In this document: positions 1 to 5,656 of the stretch, one piece after another
Layout: each line of letters begins with the position of its first letter
How positions within the stretch are numbered: position 1 is the stretch's first letter
DNA from: JBEKEX01 sp050013615
GTDB taxonomy: Bacteria; Chloroflexota; Anaerolineae; Anaerolineales; Anaerolineaceae
Assembly (NCBI GenBank): GCA_050013615.1
Contig: JBEKEX010000165.1
Coordinates: 1-5,951, forward strand
Direction: 5' to 3'
Length of the DNA: 5,951 nt
The notes under the pieces: generated by a model
What the model saw: only the letters and a program-made list of their open reading frames with translations
Databases searched by the model: none
What the model was told of the DNA's origin: nothing
Translations under genes and position numbers: made by a program

Positions 1-110
1 TCGTTGGAAGGGTCTTTTCTAGCGCCATACCCATCCAAATAAGTACCAATCGGCGGGGTGACATCCACCGGCATAACCGCTGCATAATATGTCCTGGGTT
101 GTGCGGCCAT
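1..110 (-). CDS. Neutral/alkaline ceramidase-like hydrolase, N-terminal fragment (runs off left edge)
   Basis: Only the first 36 codons are present. The start is the ATG at 110-108, 21 bases after the EIIB stop, with no good Shine-Dalgarno ahead of it (the upstream sequence is A-rich). The peptide begins MAAQPRTYYAAVMPVDVTPP and continues IGTYLDGYGARKDPSN. The pattern of a short lead, then (V/I)D(V/I)TPP(I/V)G, then GYGAR is typical of the N-terminus of neutral/alkaline non-lysosomal ceramidase-like proteins. Many bacterial members of that family are uncharacterised and need not cleave ceramide. No signal peptide is visible, so the product would be cytoplasmic if this start is right. It sits last in the visible PTS gene string and is probably co-transcribed. 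The active-site region lies outside the window, so the family call rests on this short motif alone. Confidence 0.6.
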   Translation of the reverse strand, partial: MAAQPRTYYAAVMPVDVTPPIGTYLDGYGARKDPSN

Positions 111-131
111 TTTTTTATTCAAGACCGTTTA

Positions 132-632
132 TTATTTCGCCCATTCTGGTAATGCTTTTTCAATCGCTGGCCAGAATTCGTCTTCGGAACTATCAGGCAG
201 CATCCGGCAGGTAATTTTTATTCCGGCCTCGTGGATCTTCTTCAAGGCTTTCACACCCTTTTCGGTTAGAAAGACAGTGTTGGAAACCTTTTTAGAGTCC
301 CGGATATAAGCCTGGTTGCCAAGGTTCAACACCGGCAATTTCAAGCCATTCTCCACCAGTCCCAAACCATCTTCTGGGAATTTGGCTAGAATGAATATTT
401 TCTCCGCTTGCGATTCAGGGCTCAGACAATAATCAACGGTTTCCTTAACTCCCATGATGGAAACTTTGATGCCCTCAGGGGCAACAGCTTTTAACACCGC
501 CACCTGAAGTGGATCTTTTGCCACCAGATCATTGCAGACGATGATATGGTTAAGTTTCAATGATGAATTCCAAGATACCAGGATCTGCCCGTGAATGAGA
601 CGATTATCCATTCGCACATGTACGACAGCCAT
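132..632 (-). CDS. PTS mannose/fructose/sorbose-family EIIB component
   Basis: Cytoplasmic phosphotransfer subunit that takes phosphate from EIIA on a histidine and passes it to the sugar at the EIIC/EIID channel. The 166-residue length fits a stand-alone EIIB domain. The N-terminal segment VHVRMDNRLIHGQILVSW is the family signature, and His14 in the RLIHGQ motif is the expected phosphorylated residue. The rest keeps the family pattern: a NDxVAKDP stretch near residues 34-41, then alternating hydrophobic strands. The start is ATG at 632, with AGGAGG at 639-644 six bases upstream. It follows EIIA by 23 bases, in A-then-B order as in lev-type operons with separate A and B subunits. Substrate specificity (mannose, fructose, sorbose, hexosamine) cannot be assigned. 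Confidence 0.95.
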   Translation of the reverse strand: MAVVHVRMDNRLIHGQILVSWNSSLKLNHIIVCNDLVAKDPLQVAVLKAVAPEGIKVSIMGVKETVDYCLSPESQAEKIFILAKFPEDGLGLVENGLKLPVLNLGNQAYIRDSKKVSNTVFLTEKGVKALKKIHEAGIKITCRMLPDSSEDEFWPAIEKALPEWAK

Positions 633-655
633 AGCAATCCTCCTCGCGACAACAA

Positions 656-1069
656 TTAGTGTTCAAGACCTTTAACATCTGACAACTGCCGAATTCCTTC
701 TGGGCCCACCTTGAGCACGAGCTCGACAGCTTCAGTCAGGCTCATACCTTCACGTTGTGTCACCAGTTCTACCAACATCGGCAGGTTCAACCCAGTCACA
801 ACTTCCAAAACTTTATTGGGTGAGGATAAAGCCAGGCGGGCACTCGCATTGAACGGGCTTGCTCCAAAGAGATCGACCATGATCAATACGCCCTCTCCGC
901 CATCCACTTCATCCACAGCGGTTTGTATCTTTGACATCAGGTCTTCCACACCTTCAGTCTCATGCAGCCCAACACCGCGAACAGCTTCTTGTTCACCGGT
1001 GATCAATTGCATTGCATCTATCAAGCCTTCGGCCATTTTACCATGACAGACCAGCACCAGACCGATCAT
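656..1069 (-). CDS. PTS mannose-family EIIA component
   Basis: Soluble phosphotransfer subunit that accepts phosphate from phospho-HPr and donates it to EIIB. The 137 residues cover one complete EIIA-Man domain. The N-terminus MIGLVLVCHGKMAEGL places the phosphorylated histidine at His9. VLIMVDLFGASPFN at 61-74 contains Asp66, the conserved acidic residue that packs against the active histidine in this family. NLPMLVEL at 95-102 is also typical. The start ATG at 1069 has GGGAG at 1077-1081 seven bases upstream. The gene begins 17 bases after the SIS gene and is followed 23 bases later by EIIB. It is a separate protein, not fused to EIIB as in E. coli ManX. Confidence 0.95.
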   Translation of the reverse strand: MIGLVLVCHGKMAEGLIDAMQLITGEQEAVRGVGLHETEGVEDLMSKIQTAVDEVDGGEGVLIMVDLFGASPFNASARLALSSPNKVLEVVTGLNLPMLVELVTQREGMSLTEAVELVLKVGPEGIRQLSDVKGLEH

Positions 1070-1086
1070 ATGTAGTCTCCCAATAC

Positions 1087-1797
1087 CTACATATCCAATA
1101 AATTCGGCAGGTGACTGAAGCGCTTGAGCACTGCTTTGTTATGCTCATCCGAACCATCCAGGTTTGCGCTCATCAAAATAGGTGGTTCGTATTTGTGGTC
1201 CAACAGGTACTGAATGGCCTCAACCACCACAGCGTTGAGGACTGTGGCGCCCAAAACAGTGGACAGCGCGCCAGCTTTAGGTTTCAGCCCTTTATAGGTT
1301 ATCGAAGCATCACCGGCGGGGACAAAACTATCAAGAACGACATCACCCAATTCATACAACTTCTTGCCGGATGAATGGCGGGACTTAACCAAGCGGGTAT
1401 GTTCCATGGAAGTCAGCACAATCACTTTGACACCCTTGCTGCGTGCGTCCATGGCAACCTCGATTGGCTCTGGGTTCCGCCCAGAGTTTGAGATCACAAA
1501 GAGTAGGTCGTCTTTTTTATACGGCGCATATTCAATCAAAATAGTGCCATATCCTTCAAGTTTTTCTGCCTTACCCTTCATCGGATCAATGATCGCCTGA
1601 ACCGGGTAAAGGCCGCCGGCACGGGCGTGAATTTCCATGGCAAGAAGCTGTGAATGTCCACTCCCGAAGGTGTAGACCATATGCCCATTGATCAGCGTGT
1701 CCCCGACCAGTGCGGCGGCTTTGCTGATTGCTTCCCCTTGGGTTTCTTTGATTTTTTGGACGCGATCTATTACAAAATCCAGATATTCCTTGTACAT
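1087..1797 (-). CDS. SIS-domain sugar-phosphate-binding protein, UPF0309 family
   Basis: Cytoplasmic single-SIS-domain protein of 236 residues, the usual length for UPF0309. FGSGHS at 44-49, ISNSGRNPEPIE at 102-113 and LTS at 128-130 form the phosphosugar-binding fold. SSGKKLYELGDVVLD at 142-156, a P-x-GDAS stretch at 160-165 and SANLDGSDEHN at 210-220 mark the UPF0309 subgroup and distinguish it from GlmS, GutQ or MurQ. The biochemical role of this family is unsettled; isomerase or phosphosugar-binding activity is likely. Its place inside a PTS operon suggests it acts on the sugar phosphate that the PTS delivers, possibly an amino-sugar phosphate (inference). The start ATG at 1797 has AAGGAG at 1805-1810 seven bases upstream. 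It is separated from EIID by 104 bases containing a perfect hairpin. Confidence 0.9.
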   Translation of the reverse strand: MYKEYLDFVIDRVQKIKETQGEAISKAAALVGDTLINGHMVYTFGSGHSQLLAMEIHARAGGLYPVQAIIDPMKGKAEKLEGYGTILIEYAPYKKDDLLFVISNSGRNPEPIEVAMDARSKGVKVIVLTSMEHTRLVKSRHSSGKKLYELGDVVLDSFVPAGDASITYKGLKPKAGALSTVLGATVLNAVVVEAIQYLLDHKYEPPILMSANLDGSDEHNKAVLKRFSHLPNLLDM

Positions 1798-1834
1798 TAT
1801 TTTTCTCCTTTAGGATCGGGAGTCTTTTTCAGTT

Positions 1835-1871
1835 GACAGGGTAATTGAAGCCTGGCCTCAATTACCCTGTC
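1835..1871 (-). promoter_or_regulatory. Perfect 14-bp intercistronic hairpin between EIID and SIS genes
   Basis: Arms GACAGGGTAATTGA (1835-1848) and TCAATTACCCTGTC (1858-1871) are exact reverse complements around a 9-base loop. It lies 30 bases after the EIID stop and 25 bases before the SIS Shine-Dalgarno. On the transcribed (minus) strand the stem is followed by AACTGAAAAAGACT, with no run of T, so it does not look like a standard intrinsic terminator. In mRNA it could protect the upstream EIIC-EIID message from 3' decay, act as a processing point, or set a step in expression between membrane and soluble subunits. A 14-bp perfect arm is very unlikely by chance. The function is inferred. Confidence 0.8.
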
Positions 1872-1901
1872 TTGATTCAGTTAACTAGGGAACCCGATTG
1901 G

Positions 1902-2726
1902 TTATATCAAAATGCCCAGGGCGCCCAGGACAAATCCGACGACCACCAGCATCCCAATGGCTTGGATAGGAGTCCATTTTTTATTCTTCAACAGCCAGTA
2001 GGTCAAGAGAACAAACACTACGGGCAGTAGATAGGGGACGATGGCATTCAATTGGTCTTGGACAACGACAGTCGTGGTCGCAGCGGTTCCATTCACAGTG
2101 GCCGAGGTGACCAGCTTTAATGGGGTCGTGACGCTCACGATCGATGGGGCGAAACCACCCACCACGATCAACCCGACAATCGTGGCGGCCTCGGTGATCT
2201 TGCCAATGGCGCCAGAACCAAATGAGGTCAGCAGGTTCTCGCCTTGCTTGTAAGCCCAGGTGAATTGCCACCAGCGGACCAGGGTGAAGGGGATGACCGA
2301 CATGATGACCACAAAGATCGGGCCAAAGATATTACCCTGCAAACCCCAGTTTGCACCGAGAGCGAAGATGATGGAGTTATACAGAGCCCAAACAATGGTA
2401 TCGCCAACACCGGCCAATGGTCCCATTAGACCGACTTTAAGGCCTTCGGTCGTGTCCAACGAGGCACCGGCTTCTTCGAGCGCTGCATGGGCACCCATAA
2501 TGAACGGCGTGCCGACAATGGGGTTGGTGTTGAAGAAGTTCAGGTTGGTGATGAAGGCTTCCTTGAAATCCTCTGGATCAGGATGCGTCACTTTCAGAAT
2601 AGGCAGCATCCCGTAGCAGTAACCAACCGATTGCATACGCTCGTAGTTCCATCCAAGCTGCGAAGCGAAGTAGTAACGCAGGAAGGTCTGCCTCAAAACA
2701 GCGGGAGAAAGTTTCTTTGCGGCCAT
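1902..2726 (-). CDS. PTS mannose-family EIID membrane component
   Basis: Integral membrane subunit that pairs with EIIC to form the sugar channel. The 274-residue length is normal. Family marks in order: RYYFASQLGWNYERMQSVG at about 17-35, FFNTNPIVGTPFIMGAHAALEE at 64-85, GLMGPLAGVGDTIVWA at 99-114, and the C-terminal hydrophobic anchor after WTPIQAIG (251-258) with GFVLGALGIL at 264-273. The cytosolic N-terminal half is followed by hydrophobic stretches near 135-152, 181-198 and 228-246. The start ATG at 2726 lies only 3 bases after the EIIC stop. GGAGG at 2735-2739, inside the end of EIIC, supplies ribosome binding with an 8-base spacer, so translation is probably coupled to EIIC. A close paralogue lies at the right edge of the window. 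Confidence 0.96.
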   Translation of the reverse strand: MAAKKLSPAVLRQTFLRYYFASQLGWNYERMQSVGYCYGMLPILKVTHPDPEDFKEAFITNLNFFNTNPIVGTPFIMGAHAALEEAGASLDTTEGLKVGLMGPLAGVGDTIVWALYNSIIFALGANWGLQGNIFGPIFVVIMSVIPFTLVRWWQFTWAYKQGENLLTSFGSGAIGKITEAATIVGLIVVGGFAPSIVSVTTPLKLVTSATVNGTAATTTVVVQDQLNAIVPYLLPVVFVLLTYWLLKNKKWTPIQAIGMLVVVGFVLGALGILI

Positions 2727-2729
2727 GGT

Positions 2730-3482
2730 TTATGCCTCCTTTGTCTGGTACTTCAGAGATTGGAAGATCAACGCGATGGCAACTGCCGCAATAGCAATGC
2801 CCAACAGCGGGATCTTCAAATAAGCGAACATCACGAAGCCCAGGACCAGGAAAGCCGGATATTTATTGACCGGCATGATCTTAAGCAACATGGCAAAACC
2901 CAAGGCAGGGAGTATGCCACCAACGGTCTTGATGCCTGTATTGATCCAGGGATAGTTATTGAAGAAAGTGGATACGGCAGCAACCAGCGGCTGGCCGAAA
3001 GCGATGGCCAGGAAGACTGGCAGACCACGGGAAAGACCCCAGATCATATGGCTATATAGAACCATCATCCGCTCAAAACCTTTGGAATCACCGGCTTGGG
3101 CATAAGCATCGGCACGATGGACGAAGACGAAGTTCAAGAAGCGGTTGAGGATATCAACCTGGGTGAGCAGCAGTGCGGCCGGGATTGCCAATGCCAGTCC
3201 TGTTGAAAAGTTGTTGCCGTTCACTACTGCAAAGTAAGTGCCCAGGATGGCGCCTGATTGATAATCCGGGATCGTTGCCCCACCATAGGTATAAACGCCC
3301 AGAGCCATCAACTCGAGGGTACCACCGATCAACATACCCATCTGGACGTTTCCGACCACCAAGCCTGCAACCGTGCCTGCGATCAATGGGCGCTCGGCCT
3401 GTAGAATATTGGGGGCAAGGGCATCATAAAAGCCGATGTATCCCCAAAGTCCCAAGATTAAAGCATAAAGAATTGGACTCAT
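2730..3482 (-). CDS. PTS mannose-family EIIC membrane component
   Basis: Integral membrane permease subunit of 250 residues, hydrophobic over most of its length, and partner of EIID. RPLIAGTVAGLVVG at 31-44 and GGTLELMALGVYTYGGATIPD at 53-73 are the characteristic ManY/AgaW-type core motifs. Further hydrophobic segments lie near 95-107, 150-170, 187-201 and 211-241. A polar stretch at 121-138, rich in charged residues (VHRADAYAQAGDSKGFER), is probably a cytosolic loop. The start ATG at 3482 has GGAGG at 3491-3495 eight bases upstream. It is the first structural gene after the 228-base leader that follows the regulator. The family is sure; the sugar specificity is not visible. Confidence 0.96.
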   Translation of the reverse strand: MSPILYALILGLWGYIGFYDALAPNILQAERPLIAGTVAGLVVGNVQMGMLIGGTLELMALGVYTYGGATIPDYQSGAILGTYFAVVNGNNFSTGLALAIPAALLLTQVDILNRFLNFVFVHRADAYAQAGDSKGFERMMVLYSHMIWGLSRGLPVFLAIAFGQPLVAAVSTFFNNYPWINTGIKTVGGILPALGFAMLLKIMPVNKYPAFLVLGFVMFAYLKIPLLGIAIAAVAIALIFQSLKYQTKEA

Positions 3483-3710
3483 TTAGGTTTCCTCCGAATA
3501 CAACAAAAATTTGATGGAACACTGACTTAAGAACGTAGTAACTACCTGTCGGTAATCTCACCACCTCCTTCCCCAGCGAAATCAAGATACCATCAACAAC
3601 CTGCCGCTTCGACGGAATGAGAGCTAACAACCCGGATTACAAGGTTGTCGCCTATCAACCAATCCATTTGTTATAAAGTTGTAAATGAGCGATAACCAAT
3701 TCTCAGAGAA
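3483..3710 (-). promoter_or_regulatory. Leader region of the PTS operon: weak promoter, dyad and GGTTG repeats
   Basis: This 228-base non-coding stretch lies between the regulator stop and the EIIC start. Reading the minus strand, a possible promoter has TTGGTT at 3699-3694 and TATAAC at 3675-3670, with 18 bases between; the -35 is poor and the -10 good. Just after it is an interrupted dyad: GGATTGGTTG (3665-3656) against CAACC (3647-3643) and AATCC (3638-3634), with a 4-base bulge. Three GGTTG-led direct repeats start at 3660 (GGTTGATAG), 3632 (GGTTGTTAG) and 3601 (GGTTGTTGAT), about 28-31 bases apart. These could be operator sites or a 5'-mRNA structure. No riboswitch class was recognised and no convincing intrinsic terminator for the regulator is seen. 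Confidence 0.4.
3564..3570 (-). promoter_or_regulatory. Orphan strong Shine-Dalgarno-like sequence in the EIIC leader
   Basis: The minus strand reads AAGGAGGTGGTGAG. AAGGAGGTG is a near-perfect match to the anti-Shine-Dalgarno end of 16S rRNA. It lies about 80 bases before the EIIC start, and no ATG follows at a usable distance. The nearest candidates are GTG at 3561-3559, too close, and ATT at 3556, which gives only four codons. It may be a leader-peptide start, a ribosome stand-by site or chance. Confidence 0.4.
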
Positions 3711-4514
3711 CTAACATTTGGCACTTTGCAATTCATCGACTTGCCCAATTTTCGAGCTGAGGTTCATGTTGGGCTCAGAAAGCACTTCTGCCTTGAAACG
3801 AATCAAGTCTGATCGGTAATAAGCCATGACATATTCGACGGGTTTTTGATTTGCCAGACAACTGATACGGCTCGTAGCCAGCACGGGGGTGTTCTTCGGA
3901 ATACAAAGCAGCCGGGCAATATTCTCATCAGCTGCCGCGGCCTCGATATAATTGCGCCCGCAAACCGGTTCCATCCCGAATTGTTCTCGTAGTACCACGT
4001 ATAGCGATTCGGTGTTCCAATCATGCTGTTCCAGTCCCGGTACATCGATCTCACTCAAGTGCACCGTCTCGATCCCCACCGGCTGATCATTCAACAACCG
4101 TTTGCGTTCCATCCGGAAAATCGGCGTCCCCTCAGCCACATCGAGAGCCTTGGCAATGACGGCATCCGCCTTAAGATGATCTAAGTTGACCAACTGAGAG
4201 CTGACTTTGAATCCTTGAGACTGGAAATTCTCTGTAAAACCCCAAAGACTACGCAGATCGGTTTCCAACTTATTCGGCCGGGTGACGTAGGTCCCTTTGC
4301 CGACTGACGAAAACAAGCGTCCCATGTGGGTCAATTCCCGTAACGCTTGCAGGACGGTCATCCGGCTTACCCCCATATCCCGGCTTAAATCATTAGCGGA
4401 AGGGATTTTTTGTCCTGGCTGAAGCCGTCCTTCGTCCATCTCTTTCAGCAGGTAATCCTCGATTTGCAAATATATTGGTTTTGCGTCGTTTTTATCAATG
4501 GTGAAGTGGTACAT
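3711..4514 (-). CDS. GntR-family (HutC subgroup) transcriptional regulator with UTRA ligand domain
   Basis: DNA-binding repressor or activator of 267 residues, the normal HutC-type length. The N-terminal winged helix-turn-helix spans about residues 11-79: PIYLQI at 13-18, LQPGQKIPSANDLSRDMGVSRMTVLQALREL through 61, and the wing motif GKGTYV at 72-77. The C-terminal UTRA domain spans about 93-238, with ESLYVVLREQFG and a late PVEYVMAYYRSD segment; it binds small effectors, often sugar phosphates. I chose the ATG at 4514 because GGAGAGG (4516-4522) lies just upstream and the family similarity starts here. A TTG at 4550 would add 12 residues, but it sits on the -10 box of the best promoter and so could not be on that transcript. 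It probably controls the downstream PTS operon and the divergent HAD gene, with autoregulation. Confidence 0.93.
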   Translation of the reverse strand: MYHFTIDKNDAKPIYLQIEDYLLKEMDEGRLQPGQKIPSANDLSRDMGVSRMTVLQALRELTHMGRLFSSVGKGTYVTRPNKLETDLRSLWGFTENFQSQGFKVSSQLVNLDHLKADAVIAKALDVAEGTPIFRMERKRLLNDQPVGIETVHLSEIDVPGLEQHDWNTESLYVVLREQFGMEPVCGRNYIEAAAADENIARLLCIPKNTPVLATSRISCLANQKPVEYVMAYYRSDLIRFKAEVLSEPNMNLSSKIGQVDELQSAKC

Positions 4515-4548
4515 ACCTCTCCATACCGCATTAGACCGCTTGAATTTC

Positions 4549-4577
4549 AATATAGCACTTTTCTAAATGAAAGTCAA
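4549..4577 (-). promoter_or_regulatory. Sigma-70-type promoter of the GntR regulator (proximal)
   Basis: On the minus strand, TTGACT (4577-4572) is followed by exactly 17 bases and TATATT (4554-4549), each one mismatch from consensus. An AT-rich run (ATTTTTTAAT) just upstream of the -35 resembles an UP element. Transcription would begin near 4542, giving a short leader of about 28 bases before the ATG at 4514. Confidence 0.75.
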
Positions 4578-4693
4578 ATTAAAAAATTGATCGCCCACGA
4601 ATACTGGAATTTCCCTCGCCATATATCGTTAAAAGCGCCAATTGTGATAAACTTTTTGTTCTGTTGCAGAAATAAACAAGGACTACACAATTT

Positions 4694-4722
4694 ATAATAG
4701 CACGAGGTTTGACAAAGCTCAA
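4694..4722 (-). promoter_or_regulatory. Second, distal minus-strand promoter overlapping the divergent HAD promoter
   Basis: On the minus strand, TTGAGC (4722-4717) lies 17 bases before TATTAT (4699-4694). The -10 is preceded by TGC, an extended -10. The GTGCTAT sequence at this -10 is repeated at the proximal promoter. Its -35 falls in the centre of the GACAAA/TTTGTC inverted repeat, so a protein bound there would block it and the opposing promoter together. Confidence 0.5.
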
Positions 4723-4737
4723 GTTTTGTCGAATAAT
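4709..4737 (+). promoter_or_regulatory. Sigma-70-type promoter of the HAD phosphatase gene
   Basis: TTGACA at 4709-4714 is a perfect -35. After a 17-base spacer comes AATAAT at 4732-4737, one mismatch from TATAAT. Transcription would start near 4744, about 40 bases before the HAD start codon. An inverted repeat overlaps the -35 and spacer, the classic place for a repressor. Confidence 0.75.
4711..4730. promoter_or_regulatory. Inverted repeat GACAAA-N8-TTTGTC, candidate operator
   Basis: Arms at 4711-4716 and 4725-4730 are exact reverse complements, extendable inward by a G-T wobble and a C-G pair. Each half reads GACAAA(G/A)CT in its own direction. A third copy, GACAAAACT, lies at 4774-4782, immediately before the HAD start codon. 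The repeat covers the -35 and spacer of the HAD promoter and the -35 of the distal minus-strand promoter. The likely ligand is the adjacent GntR/UTRA protein (inference). No matching copy was found in the leader before EIIC. Confidence 0.55.
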
Positions 4738-4758
4738 CACGTACTATTGCCTATTCGA
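4729..4758. repeat. Inverted repeat TCGAATA-N16-TATTCGA over the HAD transcription start
   Basis: Perfect 7-base arms at 4729-4735 and 4752-4758 flank the predicted start of transcription and overlap the -10 box. It abuts the GACAAA/TTTGTC repeat. It could be a second regulator site or an RNA-level structure; chance is not excluded for arms of this length. Confidence 0.35.
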
Positions 4759-4784
4759 TACCTCTGAAACTGGGACAAAACTCG

Positions 4785-5624
4785 TTGAAACAAACCACGA
4801 CCCTTCCCCCATCCGGCATCCAATTGGTGGCCTTTGACCTGGATGGCACTTTCATGAACAGCCATAAGGAACTGCCCGATGGCGCGGCGGATGTCTTTGC
4901 TGCAGCACGCCGGGCAGGTGTCCGACTATCGATCACCACCGGCCGCAACGTCTGTTCGATCATCGCCTTGTCCAAGATCCTTCCAGTCACCGGACCTCAC
5001 GCGAGCTCCGGCGGATCACTGGTCAGCGGTAATAGCGGACGACCTGTCTACGCCCGTCATGACTTGAGTCGCGATGTGACATGGCAAGTGGTCGAGATTT
5101 GCCGGCGCTGGAATCTGACCATCTTTTTCCACGGCAGCTCGCGCATTCGGGTGGAAAACCCCGGTATCTACTTGTCTCAGGCTGAACTGCCTTACTACCC
5201 TAGCCACCCTCAACATTGCCAGGACATTATGGCTGACCTACATTTCAAGCCGCTCAAGATCACGATCTATGGGGCAATCGATGGCATGGAAAAGGCCCAG
5301 GCTGAACTCGAGCAGTACTCCGCGGGGTTCAACATGACCACCGCCGGGGAAGATGACATCGAAATCACCCCCCTCGGTGTGAACAAGGGCTCGGCGCTGC
5401 GTGAAATTGCTGACGTCACGGGTATCCCCCTGAAACATTTCATGGTGATCGGCGACAGTCCCAACGACCTGCCCATGTTCGAAGAAGCCGGGCTGGCGGT
5501 GGCCGTGGAAAACGCCATGCCCGAAGTAAAACAAGCGGCTGATAAAATTGTCCCTTCCAACAATGAAGGGGGAGTTTTATGGGCCATCCAACACCTAGCC
5601 CTCTCGTCCAAGCCTATTCTATAA
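4785..5624 (+). CDS. HAD-superfamily Cof-type sugar phosphatase
   Basis: Cytoplasmic hydrolase of 279 residues, typical of the Cof/type IIB HAD subfamily acting on sugar phosphates and similar small phosphates. Motif I is AFDLDGTF (16-23), with nucleophile Asp18 and acid/base Asp20. Motif II is ITTGR (50-54). Motif III is Lys201 in VNKGSALREI. Motif IV is IGDSPNDLPMF (222-232), with Asp224 and Asp228 for magnesium. The cap domain occupies about 85-190. All catalytic residues are present. The start is taken as TTG at 4785, with a weak GGGA at 4772-4775. The frame is open upstream only to the stop at 4734-4736, and the first ATG lies inside motif I, so a non-ATG start is required. The gene diverges from the regulator and converges with the second EIID. 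Substrate is unknown; the sugar phosphate made by the PTS is a plausible one. Confidence 0.92.
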   Translation: MKQTTTLPPSGIQLVAFDLDGTFMNSHKELPDGAADVFAAARRAGVRLSITTGRNVCSIIALSKILPVTGPHASSGGSLVSGNSGRPVYARHDLSRDVTWQVVEICRRWNLTIFFHGSSRIRVENPGIYLSQAELPYYPSHPQHCQDIMADLHFKPLKITIYGAIDGMEKAQAELEQYSAGFNMTTAGEDDIEITPLGVNKGSALREIADVTGIPLKHFMVIGDSPNDLPMFEEAGLAVAVENAMPEVKQAADKIVPSNNEGGVLWAIQHLALSSKPIL

Positions 5625-5656
5625 CGCCGGACGGTCCAAAGTTCGATACGTTCCGA

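Noticed and set aside
711..1046. 111-codon plus-strand open frame antisense to EIIA
   Set aside because: The composition is dominated by Ser, Thr and Pro from reading the opposite strand, and the EIIA gene on the other strand carries all family motifs.
1321..1329. GACAAAACT copy inside the SIS gene, matching the operator half-site
   Set aside because: It is a single half-site inside a coding region with no partner, and codon content explains it.
2487..3059. 190-codon plus-strand open frame
   Set aside because: It lies fully antisense to the well-supported EIID and EIIC genes, has no recognisable domain and is rich in polar residues typical of shadow frames.
3424..3630. 68-codon minus-strand frame from TTG at 3630 through the EIIC leader, overlapping the EIIC start
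   Set aside because: It overlaps EIIC out of frame by 59 bases, resembles no known family and has no ribosome-binding site before the TTG. The strong AAGGAGG lies inside it instead, so it is treated as non-coding leader.
3700..3710. 11-base dyad TTCTCTGAGAA right after the regulator stop codon
   Set aside because: Five-base arms around one base are expected several times by chance in a window this size. The loop is too small for an RNA hairpin and no T-run follows, so it is not called a terminator or operator.
4640..4660. TGTGATAAAC resembling a CRP half-site
   Set aside because: Only one half matches and the opposite half TCACA is missing. Man-PTS operons outside enteric bacteria usually use other catabolite control.
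5267..5611. 114-codon minus-strand open frame antisense to the HAD gene
   Set aside because: The plus-strand HAD frame has all four catalytic motifs, and the antisense frame shows no family pattern.
5625..5656. Possible bidirectional terminator between the convergent HAD and EIID genes
   Set aside because: Only 4-base complementary arms (CGGA/TCCG) were found and there is no T-run in either direction.
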